Assembly: GCF_002443255.2 (NCBI RefSeq)
Contig: NW_019211457.1
Span: 25,784,921-25,848,920 of the forward strand
Source: Varroa destructor
Lineage: Eukaryota; Arthropoda; Arachnida; Mesostigmata; Varroidae
DNA length: 64,000 bases
Direction of reading: 5' to 3'
Below the pieces are notes generated by a model. The model worked only from the letters and a program-made list of their open reading frames with translations, ran no database searches and had not been told where the DNA came from. Positions 11,301 to 25,057 of the stretch are shown here, one piece after another. The position numbers and the translations under genes were made by a program. How positions within the stretch are numbered: position 1 is the stretch's first letter; each line of letters opens with the position of its first letter.

Positions 11301-14300
11301 GAGTGAATCATGTATTTGAAAGGACATCGGTTTAGGGCAGCTGTGGACAACAGTTAAACGAAAATGATAATCGAGTCTGTTGTTACTTCAGGCTTTGTAG
11401 TTAGGAGAAACCTTTGCCGCATTTCTTAAGAAGATGATAACCTAATTCGTTCCGGAAAAACTTCCTACGACTGATCTCGCCCGAGGTCTACAGTTCTTAA
11501 GCTAGTACTGCCCCCGGGAACTGGTCTTTACGGTCGTAGGGTAATACAAGCTTTTCTACCTTTCGTTTTTTTTGCACTGAAAGAATTCACTTTAACAAAG
11601 TAGGTACCCTGTCCAGCTTAAGTAATAACGTAAACTCGGGAAGAGAGCAATGATTCTACAGGTCATTAATTACAGAGCCCAGATAGATACCCGTGAGAGC
11701 GGGCATCGTTCGGGGTGCCAGTGTATACAGATTGACTTCTCCAAACCGGCGGCATTAACATGCACGTTGTGAAATGATAACCGAAAAAGCTAGAGTTAAG
11801 ATTTTGCCCAGTGGCCTAAACTCGCGCCACTTAACTTGCTATTCACCCTTATAGAGACTTTATCTACGAAAATCTAGAAAATGTCAAATAAAAACGTCTC
11901 TCATAAATTCGCTATCAAAGATTAACTCAACATATCTGGTTTAACAATCTAAGCGCCCAGCAGAGGTAATGGTAATGAGCGGCCTTTCATGGCGAACAAT
12001 CAACTGCAACTAAAGAATAGATAGCCCATATTTTTTTATCCGGTTCGAAGCAGATCTAGTCTTGACTAAACCTCTTGGCTTCACGTCAGATCACACTGTA
12101 TATGATTAATAAACGTCACCCGCACAAATATTCTACAGTAAATGCATACTAGTTCATACCAACTATTTTCTCTCTGATAAGCCAAGTTCAGGTCCATTTA
12201 TTGTGGATTTACCCTACAAAGATAATTTCATTAGCGTATATCTAAGCTCGAATGAGAGTGATATCGTTACCGTAACGAACTAAGCCGCTTGAGTGTATCA
12301 AGCGGATAGACGACCTACACGGAAGCTCCGTTTGCGTGACGCAGATAGACTATCACCATGCGGGACAGTGCGGTACTTGTTTTACATTGTCTGCCTAAAA
12401 CTGGTAAATCATTGATGGATTCTATTGGCATAAGGTCTTTCGTGTTTGACTAAAAAGAACTGAGTGAGGGGAACACAGAATCTACAGGTAGTTTTTTCAG
12501 GACGATATCTATTTCTCACAAACTCGACGCCGCTGAGTATGACAGCAACAAAATTCTAGATGAACCTATCGCCCGTTTATGAACAATCGAATAGATAGAA
12601 CTGGGCTCTGGCAGAAACTGTAACTGGTAAAATATGTATGTACGTGCATATAAATCTATGTATGCGTAGTGAAACGTGCGCGAGAGTTGATCAGCGTAAC
12701 TAATTTAGTGAGATTCTACTGAGAGAGAACTGGAAGGTTTTTGAAACTGAGTGAGCACCTTCCCCGTGATCAAAAAGGACACGACTAAATGGGACAGTAT
12801 GGGTCACATCATCTTTGGCGGTAAGAGACACATATATGCAGATATCACAGAGTGAGAACCAATGGTTAATAATGCATCTTCGAAAACTTTAAACCGATCA
12901 CATTTACGTGAAGTTTTTTTCCGCAAAGACAACTGCGCGCCTATTTTTTCCAGATCAACATCTATAGCCGATTGCCTGTCATATTAATCATGGTCCAGAC
13001 GTGAACGCTTAATTAGCTATGATGTATTGCATACATTCTATATACAATTTGTGTTGTTTATGAAGACGTATCGGCTGTCGTCGTTTGACATTTGCTAGCT
13101 GCATTGTAACGAGAAGCTCGGAGCAGGATCCTGCCATTCGAAAACGTTACCTTTAATGCATTGAACAAATGCTAGAATTTCCAAATATAACAATCGTATT
13201 TTGTTAGAAACGAAACCGTTGAACTGATCAACGCTTTTGTGCAAGTCACTATTTTACAATCGTATTATATCCTGTAAAATAAAAAGGATACGCTAAAGGG
13301 TAACATTTGCCTGAAAGAGCCTTACAAATTCCACACTCATAATAACATCCGCGACACATAGTCTTTAATCAGTCTACTCCGAATTCATATAATCAAGAAT
13401 GGTAGAGTAAAACGTTATTTAATTATCATTCTTTCAATTGCTTGTTATTTTTGTACATGACTTTAGGTTGACAGAGTGAGAGACTTCCAGCGAAAGAGTT
13501 CTGGACTGTGGCCCTTCAAATCATGAATGACCGACAATCGAGATCCCTCTGACGATCGCAATAGTAGGCTGGAGTGGGTTAATTCAAAACGTTTTTTTAA
13601 TTTCGCGCAGGATCCAGCCAGGGAAGCCTTATTTGTCTGTGTCTTGTATGAACGAACGCGAATGATCGAGGTTTGTTTTTCGCGCCACAAATCGAGAATC
13701 CAGGCTCACTGCTGCCCCTCTTGTTCTCATACATTTTGTAGCTTAACATATATTTGGCTACCCGCAGAAGCAGCTAAATCAAAAACCGCTGCTAAAGTCT
13801 CAACTTAGCTCACTTATCCGAATGAACAATAATACACCGGCGTGTGCATTAAAAAGGCTGCATGACTGAGCTCTGTGGAGCTCTACCCGCACCGGTTCTG
13901 CCTGGTAAATATCAATAGGATATATATATATAGTGTGTGCTATTTTATACAGGTTTGTCGCGTTCGGTGTGAGCGGCCGCTGTGGAAAAATAGACACCGC
14001 GACATAAGCCAGTATCCTTGGACGTTTTTCTAGCCGCGCGTAGAGCCTAAATTTGCTCACCGAAGAGATGCTAAATGTATTCAACCTCGTTATGTCCCAA
14101 GACTCTATTAGAGCCACACGATACGAGGTAAGTGACAAATTATCTGTCCTGAAACTTACTGCTCCTTCATTGATGACCAGCTTGTGTACAGATTAGAGGT
14201 TACCATAACGGGAAATCCTTCTGAACGTAATAGCATTTTGGCACTTCTGCCCAACACCCGTCGGCGTCACGTCTCTGTGCAGCATTCGATCAAATTCAAA

Positions 14301-14419
14301 GCAGAAAAAACCGTTAAGGTATAATTATTTCTAACTAAGATGAAAGCTTTAGAGCTACATCATTTATTACGGCGGACTGTGTTCTAAAATTTGCAGTGTA
14401 GTAACATTTGTAGGCAAAC

Positions 14420-14462
14420 ATTCAACAGGAAGTCTAGAGCTACTCTAGACTTCCTGTTGAAT
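14420..14462. repeat. Perfect 20-bp inverted repeat with 3-nt loop
   Basis: The arms 14420-14439 and 14443-14462 are exact reverse complements (left arm ATTCAACAGGAAGTCTAGAG), separated only by CTA. Outside the arms pairing stops at once. A perfect 20-bp fold-back is far beyond chance in 64 kb. No gene is adjacent and no run of T follows. It could be a fold-back from a transposition or repair event, or the stem of a small hairpin RNA. Confidence 0.95.
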
Positions 14463-15947
14463 AAAATATAATAAAAAAGCATATCAAAATAGAGTTTCCA
14501 AAACTGTGCTAACACCACGCTAGAAAACAAACATTTTCACGTATGTACCGATACAGTTATTTTCAGTAGTAAAATTTTGATTTATCGAAATCGGTTGTAT
14601 GAGTACACGTTCAATTTTACTTAGCATTAAAAACTTGGGAAGTTAGGAATTTCACGCCTGTTACTAACATCAGCCGCTGCCCTGCGTGCTGAAATTGACA
14701 CACCGGCTTTATCTAGCTTCAAAACACTACGCTGACCTTTGTGTGCTTTGCTGAAGGAAGTCTGCTGTACGCAAATCCGATGAATAAATCGCATTACTTA
14801 TTCGAATGGCGCACAGCACCGATGAAAAAAAGCTGAAGTATCGGAATGAGGTGACCGTGATGCGTAACGATACTATTATTCTACCGATAGACTTATATTA
14901 TTCTACTGATAGAGGCAAAAAGCAACGAAGTGAGGGATTCGCTTGTGCAGGATTATTCTTAGTACAGGCTTTAACATATTAGGTACTTCACCCTGCTTCT
15001 GTCTAATCTCAGATTAATAGCCGGTACGAATGTGTATTGTATATGTAGGTGCTAATTCAGCTTGCGTAGTTTTTATCGTATGGGTCTAAACAAAAAGTGA
15101 TATTCCTACAGTTTCTAAGCAGTACGCGTCTGTACTCCATAAAATACTTGGCGACCCACAAAATCTGTAGGATAATTTGTATGACAATATGCGTACCACT
15201 TTTATATAAGCAATACAATCGTCGGGCTTAAATGTTTACTATACAACATTTTACTATATTAAAGCCAGTCAAACTACTTAACCGATTGAGCATTAAAAGG
15301 TTTTCTGCATAGTGTAGGGACATGCCTTAGCGACCTGGTAGCCTGAAAGACGCTTTGTCTTGATTCGATTCGTTTTTGCATACCGTTTTTGCCACATTCT
15401 TCTTGTGCGTCTACGTGTTAAACAACAAATGGGAAATATGTGTATTAAACAGTTGATAATTTTACATGTAGTAAAGCTGAACTGGGGAGACAGGCAGGTT
15501 TGAATGTAAAAGGTCATGTATCGTTGATGCTTGAGCGTGGCAATGGAATAATGGAAATCGCGGTTAATACACCAGTTACAGGTGGTATATTGCATCTCGA
15601 GCAGTAATAATGTAAACAGAAGGCAAGCCTTTGACAATTTTTTTTTGGTTTTTGGAGGGCAAATCCAGTGTTTTAATTTTTTTTCCAAAAATTTTTCAAA
15701 ATGTACTAAATGTTCTATAGTGTTTTTATACTATCTACTGTTTTTATCCTAATTTACTGTATATGATATACAATCTTGTGTGAGTGTCATAGGTAAAGAA
15801 TATCTCAGGCAGACTCTGTCTTGTTATAATGCATCATCGTATAATAAAATGATAGAATAGCCTGCAGCATAAAACCAATGCACTTCTCTTTTTGTGAGTT
15901 TAACACTCATGAAATCGTTTATAGTTAACTTGACATTGCAGAGATGC

Positions 15948-15950
<3 letters not shown>

Positions 15951-15978
<28 letters not shown>
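15951..15978. repeat. (AT)14 microsatellite
   Basis: Uninterrupted AT dinucleotide run in intergenic DNA. Confidence 0.97.
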
Positions 15979-15980
<2 letters not shown>

Positions 15981-18779
15981 CGGGAGCGCTTTTAGTTTAT
16001 TTTTTACCAATAAAAAGCTATTCAACTAAAGATTGTCGTAATTTATTCCTTTGCAAGGTAAAAATCGGAACGTGATTAGGTAAGATAATAAATGAGGACG
16101 GTCGCTTATTTGTGTATTTTAATGGCATTATGAGCTTCTGATTCTCGCACCCCGACAGTAGCATAGCTGCGGCCTCATTCCTTCGACTGATTGCGTTTCA
16201 GTCTCGTTGAGCTAGCCAAATCGGATTGACGTTGATAATCGTCCGTCTTTGATTCGTCAGAATCAGCTGAGTGGTCTCAGCCGTGGTCACGCTATTTTGC
16301 TTGGCAACGGAGACAGCCATTCGCGGCTCTTAATTTGCATGAACGAATGTTTCCATTTCGTTAAACATATGAATTACTACTCTGTAAATAAACGGACAAA
16401 AAAAATAAAGAAGGACGATCTATAGCGAATCATAGCGTTTTCTTGTCAACTTTGAAGACGCGTTATTGCCTAATCAACGGGGCGACGTCATGACGTTGCA
16501 AGCTACCATCGACGCCGATCAGTGACCGGCAGTAGAGACCGCGAACACACGGAGTGACAGTAAGCGATTCATACACCGCATTAGGTGTGCGTCGAGAAAT
16601 CATGCGTAAAGAGCATATCTAGAACTACTTGAGCACCTCTACGATACACTGTTTTGTAAATAAAAAGAACTTACAATTTACGTTACTGTCCTAGAGGTGG
16701 AAGCGGGCGGCCGCTTCGAATCCTGGCGTATGCCACCTTAAATCGATATCGACAAGAGCCAACAGGTAAATAAATTAAGCTAGTTTTACGGGTAGCGTGA
16801 CGTTAATTTGAAATGCACTTAGAAAGACACAAACAAATCGAGCTTATTGAAGGCGTCCGACGTGCTAAAGCCTGGTACAGTGAATAGTTTGTGACGCAGT
16901 TTGCTGAGTTGTATAGTGATACATATTTAAAAACCGTTTTTTTTTAAAAACTTTCATTCCTCGGGATTGTGTTTAACCAACATACATTATGCATTATAGT
17001 TGCCGCGAAAAAAGCCCGTGTTGCGTCTATCCTACGAAAGAGGGCTTTCTTCTAGACACTGTCGCGGATTATGGCTAGGCGTGGGAACTAATCCGAGAAT
17101 GACGCTTATTTTTCCGTGCCGAGTCCATTCGACGTTAAGCAGGAAGCACGCATTATAACGAAGTGCTTCACAATATCTCCCAGCAGCAAGTGAGTGATGC
17201 GTTCATAACTTGGGGTATCGACAGTCAAGACAGCTCGGCTGACAACGGTACGGCTGATATCCGTATAGTCGGCGAGCACCGACCGACCATAACCTTCCCC
17301 TTATCAAACTAACCCTCTACAGATACAAACATTGACTATAGGATGGTACAGCGCTACCAGTACCAAGGCTAGTCTATACTTAATGGTGGCTGGGTGCAAG
17401 GAAAGAAGCACTGTATTCTATGTATGCTTGTATATGAACAACATCTGAGACAAGGATAACGGGGGTTAGTTTCGACGGGTGCGATCGTTTCATGTCATAA
17501 GCATATATACACCTTAGAAATGAGTGGTTTCGTATAGTAGCACTCCTAAAAAGAGGATAATATGATTTACCGTAGGTGCATTGTCTGTCCAGTACGTAGT
17601 TAACGCAATAACAGTTGGAACGATCGCAGATAAGTGGCAATAACGAAGACTTCTAGGAAGTGTGTTGCATCCCTTTCGATCTGAAGGTAAGTAAGTGCCA
17701 CTGAATCGATGAAAAGCTGATCTGCTTATTATTCTGTTCACTTACCACAATAAACCGCTCATAGAACCACCAGTGCGGTAGTCCTTAAGGGGACTAAAAA
17801 GAGCGAGGTAAATTCATCGTCACATAGTAAATACTGTTTAGTATACTCGAGCAAATATTGCTTTAGATTAAACGAGATGCGGTAATAAACAATGACTAAA
17901 CTAAATATAAACATATTGATAGATATATCGATTGTGTTTCGATTAGTTCGGTCCAAGGAGCGAATTTTTGGAATAGAAACATTATTCTGAACCGTGGGCA
18001 CCTTAGCTTCATAAAAAGTCGTCGTCCTAAGTATAATCTTGCTCCATAGTGTACTTGCATTATTTGCAACTTACTATGAGAATGACATAAATCAATTGTT
18101 GAGCTTCACGTTTGTTGAATTGCTATAGTTATGGATCACGGTATAGGATAGATGATCTCGCTTGACCTGTCGCTTCCTATAGGATGAAACAGAGCTAAAT
18201 CACTTTCATATTAAACGTACAAAGCCGTGTACATGGAGTACATATGTACAAGGAGGTAAATGGTAAAAGCCACTCGAGGTGGGACCGGGCAGTGAGAGCA
18301 TGCGCTTTTCGAGTCATTGCTACGGCCTTACCGCCACCCATAACGATGCAACGAACTAGACTACGCCTATTCATGTAGGTTAACTCGAAGTCCGCCTGAT
18401 GACTGTCGATAGGCTGCGCGCCATAATACTGAAAGCTTCATACTATATAAGCAGGTAGTTCCTGAGATGAAGTCACTCCGCTAGAAGTTCCAGTAAGGCT
18501 TGGACACAGGTTGTAATCGGCTGTTGATGGCTTGCCGGTATGCAAAGTCGCTGGATTAAACTCAACTATCCAAAGCATCTGACACTCTCAAGTGGTTCGA
18601 TATCATTCATTTATGGTCATACGAGATTCCCTACACTGACAATTAACGGTGTTTAAACCACTATAAGTAAGTTAGGGCGGACTGATCACAGATAAGAAAC
18701 TTGTGTCCCATGAGGGTGTGTTGGTAGCGTGTTTTCTTGCTAAATTTAGGGGTAGTGTAGGTTCGAAGTTGGCAGCGGG

Positions 18780-18821
18780 GTTTGAGAATGTAGTAAAAAC
18801 GTTTGAGAATGTAGATAAAAA
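18780..18821. repeat. Two tandem copies of a 21-bp unit
   Basis: The 14-base core GTTTGAGAATGTAG occurs at 18780 and again at 18801, each followed by an A-rich tail, giving two adjacent 21-bp units. It lies in intergenic DNA with no linked gene. Confidence 0.9.
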
Positions 18822-19470
18822 TTGTCTGACGGAGCAAGACAAAAATTAGATGACGCCAGTAGCAACAGAAATGGTAAAAAATTAGCAAAAGTTGAGTGAA
18901 TATTTTTTTGCAGATGACCAGAAATGTCGTATGAGAACGCTGATGCTTTTTAAAAAAAGTGGTAAGGACATAGAATGTGCTCGATAACAGACGACGAAAA
19001 CCGGAAAATACTGTCAGCTGATCGTTTCTAAAACTGCCCTAATAAAATTACCAGAAATTGTCGCCGCGCGGAGCAAATACATGGTGGCTCAATGATCGAC
19101 TACTTGTCGAATTTGCAGGACACCAGTTTGAACAAAGGAGGAGATTCAGCCTGCTCTGTACGTTCGTTTCACACTACAACAGGGGATAATAATGTATAAC
19201 AGACAGTAGTTTATTAGACAAATACTACAGGTAGGCTAGTATATTATAGTTTTGAAGTTTTTCAGAAAACGCTATTACCCTTGGTTTTGAGCGGCGTCTG
19301 CACGTACGGTACGTAAATAAGTTAATCGAGACCACGCATCTGCTGCCACTCGATATTGCAGTCATGTTTGAAACCATCACGTTATAATCAGAAAGCTTCA
19401 GTATGCATAAGAGTTTGCCACTTGGGGCCGTACTTATAGCCAATCAAAACTGTAGTAACCTTGCTGTCTC

Positions 19471-19519
19471 TATATTGAAGACAAACAATTTATCCTATAT
19501 ATTGGCTGTCTTCAATATA
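19471..19519. repeat. 13-bp inverted repeat with 23-nt loop
   Basis: TATATTGAAGACA at 19471-19483 is the exact reverse complement of 19507-19519. It is a plausible stem-loop of unknown role in intergenic DNA. Confidence 0.85.
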
Positions 19520-20579
19520 TAACCGGCGGAAGAGCCATCTTAAAATATCTTGCACATGTTCTGCTGACACAATGCGCTTAGTAACAGATGTGAATAAATT
19601 TAGCTTGATGTTCGGTTAGCATAACGGAGCACATAACGAAGATTTTCTCTGGGCTTAAAGAAAGCATTTCGAAGGCGACATTAATATCTAAAAAAAAAAA
19701 ACGGGAAAATTTGGCCATAACTCATAAACCTCGATCCGTTTCTCAGTTAAACATGGATCAAGCCTTTGTGGTAGCGCGGTGGTAATGTCTTTGCCCACTA
19801 AATCTAGGGACAGGTGGCGGGCTTAGCTGGAATCTGTTCGCTTCGTGCTGATAGGAGGTAGTTGTCAGAAGTAGCGAACGGTTTAGGTAGCCGCCAGCAT
19901 AGAACTTTTATTTCAACATGTATTAGTTAATCAAATTAAAATATCTAAGTGCATGTCGGAAATACAAGCTGTGTTAATGCGCCACAAAAATCTGATGTTA
20001 CGGGAAAAGAAAGGCTTCAGAGAAACGCCTAACCATAATATTGGCGGTGACTGCCTACTGATCATAGGTAAGTTTATCGAAAACCAAAATATAAAACCTC
20101 GGCTAAATTTAGAGCGGCTATGACCTTTGCGATATGAAAGAAAGCCTTAGCTTGGTCTTAAACATGACCATGCACAATCAAGGTGAACTCGTGTGATGAC
20201 CAAATGATCTTCCCTAATATCGTACTCTTCTACTCGATACTTAGAAAATCGCACTATCAGCATTACAATCTAGGGGAATTTCGTCGCACGCCTGATGAGA
20301 AATAGGTTATCGCATATGCAACTCGACATATCTGCAGAAAACCGTCTAGAAAGGCCAGCGTTCTTTTCCAGCCATTATAACATTACATAACAGTTAGGAT
20401 CTACGTAAAACGTTCATTGATTTGGACATAAGTCATCGCACGCCCGTGATCACGTTGACGTCAAGCATGGTAAACGGACAAACGCATTAACAATATACAT
20501 CCATAATTTGTCTTAATCTTCGCTCTCCAACTAGATGGTAGCCAGCGCATCAATCACATAAAACCATATCGGCACTACT

Positions 20580-21010
20580 GACTATTTATTACTACGAAGG
20601 CGCCATTCAGACGGAAAGAGACATGTGGCGCACAAGATCTCCTAGGTCCGCGTAGTGGAGAGAACACTACTTGAGAAGGAGACCGCCGGTTCATTGTATT
20701 TTACGAAGTTGCTCCACCTGTAATGCCGCCGCTGTAACAGCTGCGGTGGCTGCAGAAGCAAAATCACTCAGCGATGTTTCGCATCGAACGATGATCCACA
20801 TTGTCAACCCAGACTGCGTCTAGTCTCACGGCTAACTGCATTCGTAGCGTGCCGCACGAATTTCGCGGCCCGTGCCTTTTATAAGCGCGCGTATTCATTT
20901 AGTGAGTGTTTCCGAGTGTGTGCTCAGGGAAGTTTGTCATTTGCACATGAGGAATGGATGTGGAAAAATAACGTGTTTTTGTGAAGTGAAGTGAAATGAA
21001 GGCGCCGCAA
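20580..21010 (+). promoter_or_regulatory. CpG-richer patch with TATA-like box (possible promoter)
   Basis: A stretch richer in GC and CpG than the surrounding desert. It includes TTTTATAAGCGCGCG at about 20877-20891, followed some 10-30 bases later by TCATTTAGT, which resembles an arthropod initiator. It ends near an ATG at 20997 that opens only about 20 codons. It might be the promoter and leader of a distant plus-strand gene such as the Fuseless-like gene at 25058, but no splice link can be shown. Confidence 0.25.
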
Positions 21011-24000
21011 CGATTCGTCGTTTTTCAGCAGAAACAAAATATCAGAAGTTTATATTGATGGTGATATAGTCGTTCCACGGTTCACAGGATAGTTGATCGT
21101 TTTGTCACAGGTTGTAAGCATTTGAAGACTCAAAAAAAAAAAAGAAAGCTTTGAGAAAAAAAAATTCATATTCTCCGCTGTATGTTAGAAGAGGCAGTAT
21201 AATTTAATCGTTATTATATATATTAACCTGCCATTAAAATGTCAGCTACCTAGCTAAAATACCTCAAACGTGTAATTAAATTAAGGAGTAATTAAATTTA
21301 ATGCTATATGGAAAGTCATTCTTGGTTTGAGTGTTGGCCTCTACAGCTTAGTGCAGTCTACACTACAGAAATGTTATCAGAAGTAATATTTCGTGAGTAG
21401 ATTCACACGCGATACGAGAAGACAGATGATTAAAAACAACTTATTTTTAAAAAAAAAAAACTTAGTTGTGTTGCCAGGATAGTTTGGCATGTCTGATCTC
21501 CAAGCTGCAAACACAAATGGAAATCTACTATGAACGTAGGTCAAACGAGACAATCAGTGGTCGTAATAGGTCCACCAAAGACGTAATTTGGCAATTATGA
21601 AAGATCGCTCAGAGTCACCCTTTAAAAAACCAATACTTCAAATTTAAGCAACTATTTTTAGTTTAAATAATGCGTAAGAACCTTCGGGACTCGTTAAGCA
21701 AAATAGGGTTTCGGTGGTTTACAGACTCGTACGGTGGATCAAGATGTAATCATCTTAAATTCGCCTTACAAAGTCTTAGGTTGCAGGAATCTATTTAAGA
21801 TTCTTCCATCGTTAAAATAAGTTCCAAACGCGGTCAGACAAAGTTTCTTTTCTCAATAATGCAACCCCTAGACCGCACTGCAGTGGTCACGCTTTAATAT
21901 GTCATCTTTGTACGAAGACGAATATAGCAGTAAAATTAGAGAAACGGAACAGAAGCGCAGAACGATCGTTTTACTTTTCGGCTCGTTATCGCAAGGGGAC
22001 ATTGTCCCGAAAGCAGGAGGCTAACACTGTGTAGGCGAACACAAACTTATTAGGCTCTTTCTAGTTGTAGACTTGTAAATATACATGCATAAAATTCCTT
22101 TGATACCTTGTATGTGTACCTGAGTAATTATCATGTTCATTGCCGGCAAATCCCGGCGGAGCCTACCTAAATAGCACCAGGTAGGTGATTATTGCGCCCG
22201 AAAGATCGTAACTATGACGAAAACGGGGCAAGTAGGAGTGCCTAAATCAAATTGTTGGCAGAATCCTAATCTTCAAGATAGGTATTTTCAATATAAATAG
22301 GTCGTGTTCTTGTCTGAGTACGTATCCAATCGTTTCTAATACCCTGACCTTTAGGTTCATTTCATAACTAATCGGTTCCACCAAGCTGTTTCTGGCTTGT
22401 CAACGTCAAGATGTGTCTTTCGTTTCTAACAGTTATTTATTATTTACCTGTCTTTGTTTACCAGTGTTTTCGATTGACAGTTCGGTTCTACCTTGAAATC
22501 ATTAATGGGTTACAGATGTTTGAAATGTACAGGGCCACTTGTGGCTTGTTAGCACTATTCTGTATACCACTGGTAGCCTCTCGATTAAGCAGATGGCCTT
22601 AAAGCTCTACAATATCCTTATAGAGAGAGATAATGAGGTTTGAAAGCGATAGTCCATATATTACAGTGTGCCTCAATAGAAAAACAACACGCCGATCGAT
22701 GGCCGCTTTAGAAGAACTTTCTGTGAGAAGCACGCAGTCGTATTTCTGACGGTTATGGAATTTCGTGGTGAATGCCACAAGTTCTGTTTTCACCTACCTC
22801 TATAACAATTGATGCTAATGCGGTACATCTTCCTTATTTTCGCTCTATTTTCAAATAAACTGAGACATCCAAGGTCCCCCACGTCTACATCCTTTCGCTT
22901 TATAAAAGAAGCATTGTTAAACAGGTACCGCTGCAGGTATAAAAAACAGCCTTTGATCACGGATGCGACCGGGCTGGTTGATAAAGCATGACGTTCAAGC
23001 AACTGTTGGAAAGTGTTTTTATGAAGCCAGCAATCGAAAGGACAGAAATAAGGATGTAAACGATAATGATGGCTATTTGAATAGATTATTCCGCGTAACA
23101 AGTCTCTCGCAGATATACCGAATCCACTTACATTATGTCATATGTGGTACTGACTAGTACGTGTTGCTAGATCGTCGTTTTCGACTCGGAATGCGCGCAA
23201 ATTATTAAACTTAGTATTGGTTAATTGGACGCACAAAGATTCGATGAAATGGTAATTTCTGCGTCTGCGCTTACTTATGAAACTAGCTAACGGTAATCTA
23301 TTAAACGACATGTTAAACTAGCAGGCTTGCCCTGATCATGGATCGTTGTCCGAGTGGGATTTTGTGTCATATCCTTAAGCGATAATCGAAAGTTCTTTAT
23401 TCTACTGATATTTATTAAAATTTGATGTGGAGTCCGTTCATAAGAGAAGGAAAACTACTTTGATACTGAAAAGGCCTTATAAATGTATCGTGCTGGCCTA
23501 CCGAAGCGGGATTACCGCTGAAATTGTATGCTTACTGATCTCGACTTTCACGCTTAGCCTCAAGGACCCTTTTGAACGAAGTCCGATTGTAACTACTCAC
23601 TTAGCGGAGATCAACTGTTCCAGTTGGAGTATTTGGGGGTGGACGGTATGTCTGAATTCCGCAGTAGAAGCATGAACGTAGAAGCGTGATACATTTTGCA
23701 GTACGCGAAGTCATTAGGGTACGCACTGCCATATGTGATTAGTTCTTATACAAGTTGATACGACAGTTTTATAGTTGCAATTATGGTTAAGTCAATCTAT
23801 TTGCTTTATAGTGCATGGTTGATATAGTGGAAAAACGCTTGTTCAAACTGGTCCAATGTCGAAAAATCTATTGAAGGTTTATAATATTACGTTCATCGTC
23901 ATTTGGTAGTGAGGCAGAACGCGATTTGTCGAACAGCGGATCGGTCGTCGACATACATTAATGCATTCACATAGGGAACCATTAATAACGCTCTGTTCAT

Positions 24001-25057
24001 TCAACTACACGAATCGTCCTTCATATCCTCCTGCATCGATAATAAACAGAAACCCTGGCGGGATGCTTAACCTTCATGGGGCCAATCAAGGTTATGGACT
24101 AATGTGGAGGTTGTAAACGAGGAGTTTGATCTCTCTGGTGGTCAGTAAATTTGTTCACTAGGGAAAGCCTAACATGTCATAGCAAAATTAGGCTGAAGGA
24201 GTTTATGACACAGGCTGAGGATAAAAGACGGTTGAGAAGTGAGGGCATCTAGGAAAGGGTAATAGATGCCGATGCTTCCTAATCTCGACAAATATTTCAC
24301 CAACCGAGAGAACGCGGCAACGATAATCGGAACCCCGCGGAGGCGAATGCCAAACAGAAGACTCCTAGACAAGATAATCAATTTTATATAATTGTACACA
24401 GGGCAAAGCGAAAGTCTCTTGGTAATTAGATTTACATCTTTACAATGTATATATATAATGTTTGTCAAGGGACTTGTTTTGTCCTGTATATTTAAATGAA
24501 GATGCCTCATATTCATACTGATATCATTTATTCATAAATGAAAAAAAAACACACAGGACAAACATTGACGGCAACTTCAACCGATTCCCCGGATGAGACG
24601 TAACTAGGGCGTTAAAAATTAACATACTTCTTCCAAAAAGGTTGTTAAAGATAACAAAAATTCTGAAACTTAAAACGAACCCTGAATTACGTTCCGCTTT
24701 GCGATATAAGTCGTATAATAGAATACATTTACTAAATAAAAATTGCTATCTCATTAAACCCTATTAAAAATTAAAAAAATAGTTACAAAAAATTGTGATC
24801 ATGATGTAGCAATTATCTCGGTCCGGTCAGTTTTTAGAAGTCAGGACGTAGTGCTGGGTTAGTGAGATCACAAAGCTTGATGCTCTCATCAATCTTCCAT
24901 TATGGTTTTCAGAAACTGACAGCAGTTAGTCTGTTTACGACAATGATGACTGAATAGTAAGTACTGCCAGTCGTAATTTAAGAACGGCAGGCAACTTGAA
25001 GAGAGATCAGAACTGCTCATATCTACACAGATTACCCGTCGTAGTCGTGAAAACACC

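Larger units (their letters stand above)
8397..25057. other. Long intergenic region
   Basis: Over 16 kb without a gene I can support. A minus-strand block at 10189-10120 encodes a hydrophobic segment (QLAVIGVLLGLCGNLF) after a CAG acceptor. It might be a first membrane helix of the decayed SLC1 copy, but this is weak. The patches 13460-14140, 16140-16330, 16430-16740 and 20580-21010 are richer in GC and CpG than their surroundings and could be unrecognised promoters or exons. The minus-strand frame at 15688-15293 (131 codons) and other frames of 60-118 codons show no recognisable motif. Palindromes and simple repeats are listed separately. Confidence 0.5.

Noticed and set aside
16700..16740. 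TTCGAATCC as a tRNA T-loop
   Set aside because: The bases flanking it do not form a T stem, and no anticodon arm or A box lies at the right distance. The same holds for the TTCGAATCC strings at about 44495 and 49267.
20700..20830. Alanine-rich plus-strand frame (AAAVTAAVAAEAKSL)
   Set aside because: It is a by-product of a GC-rich stretch, is preceded and followed by stops, and has no clear splice sites.
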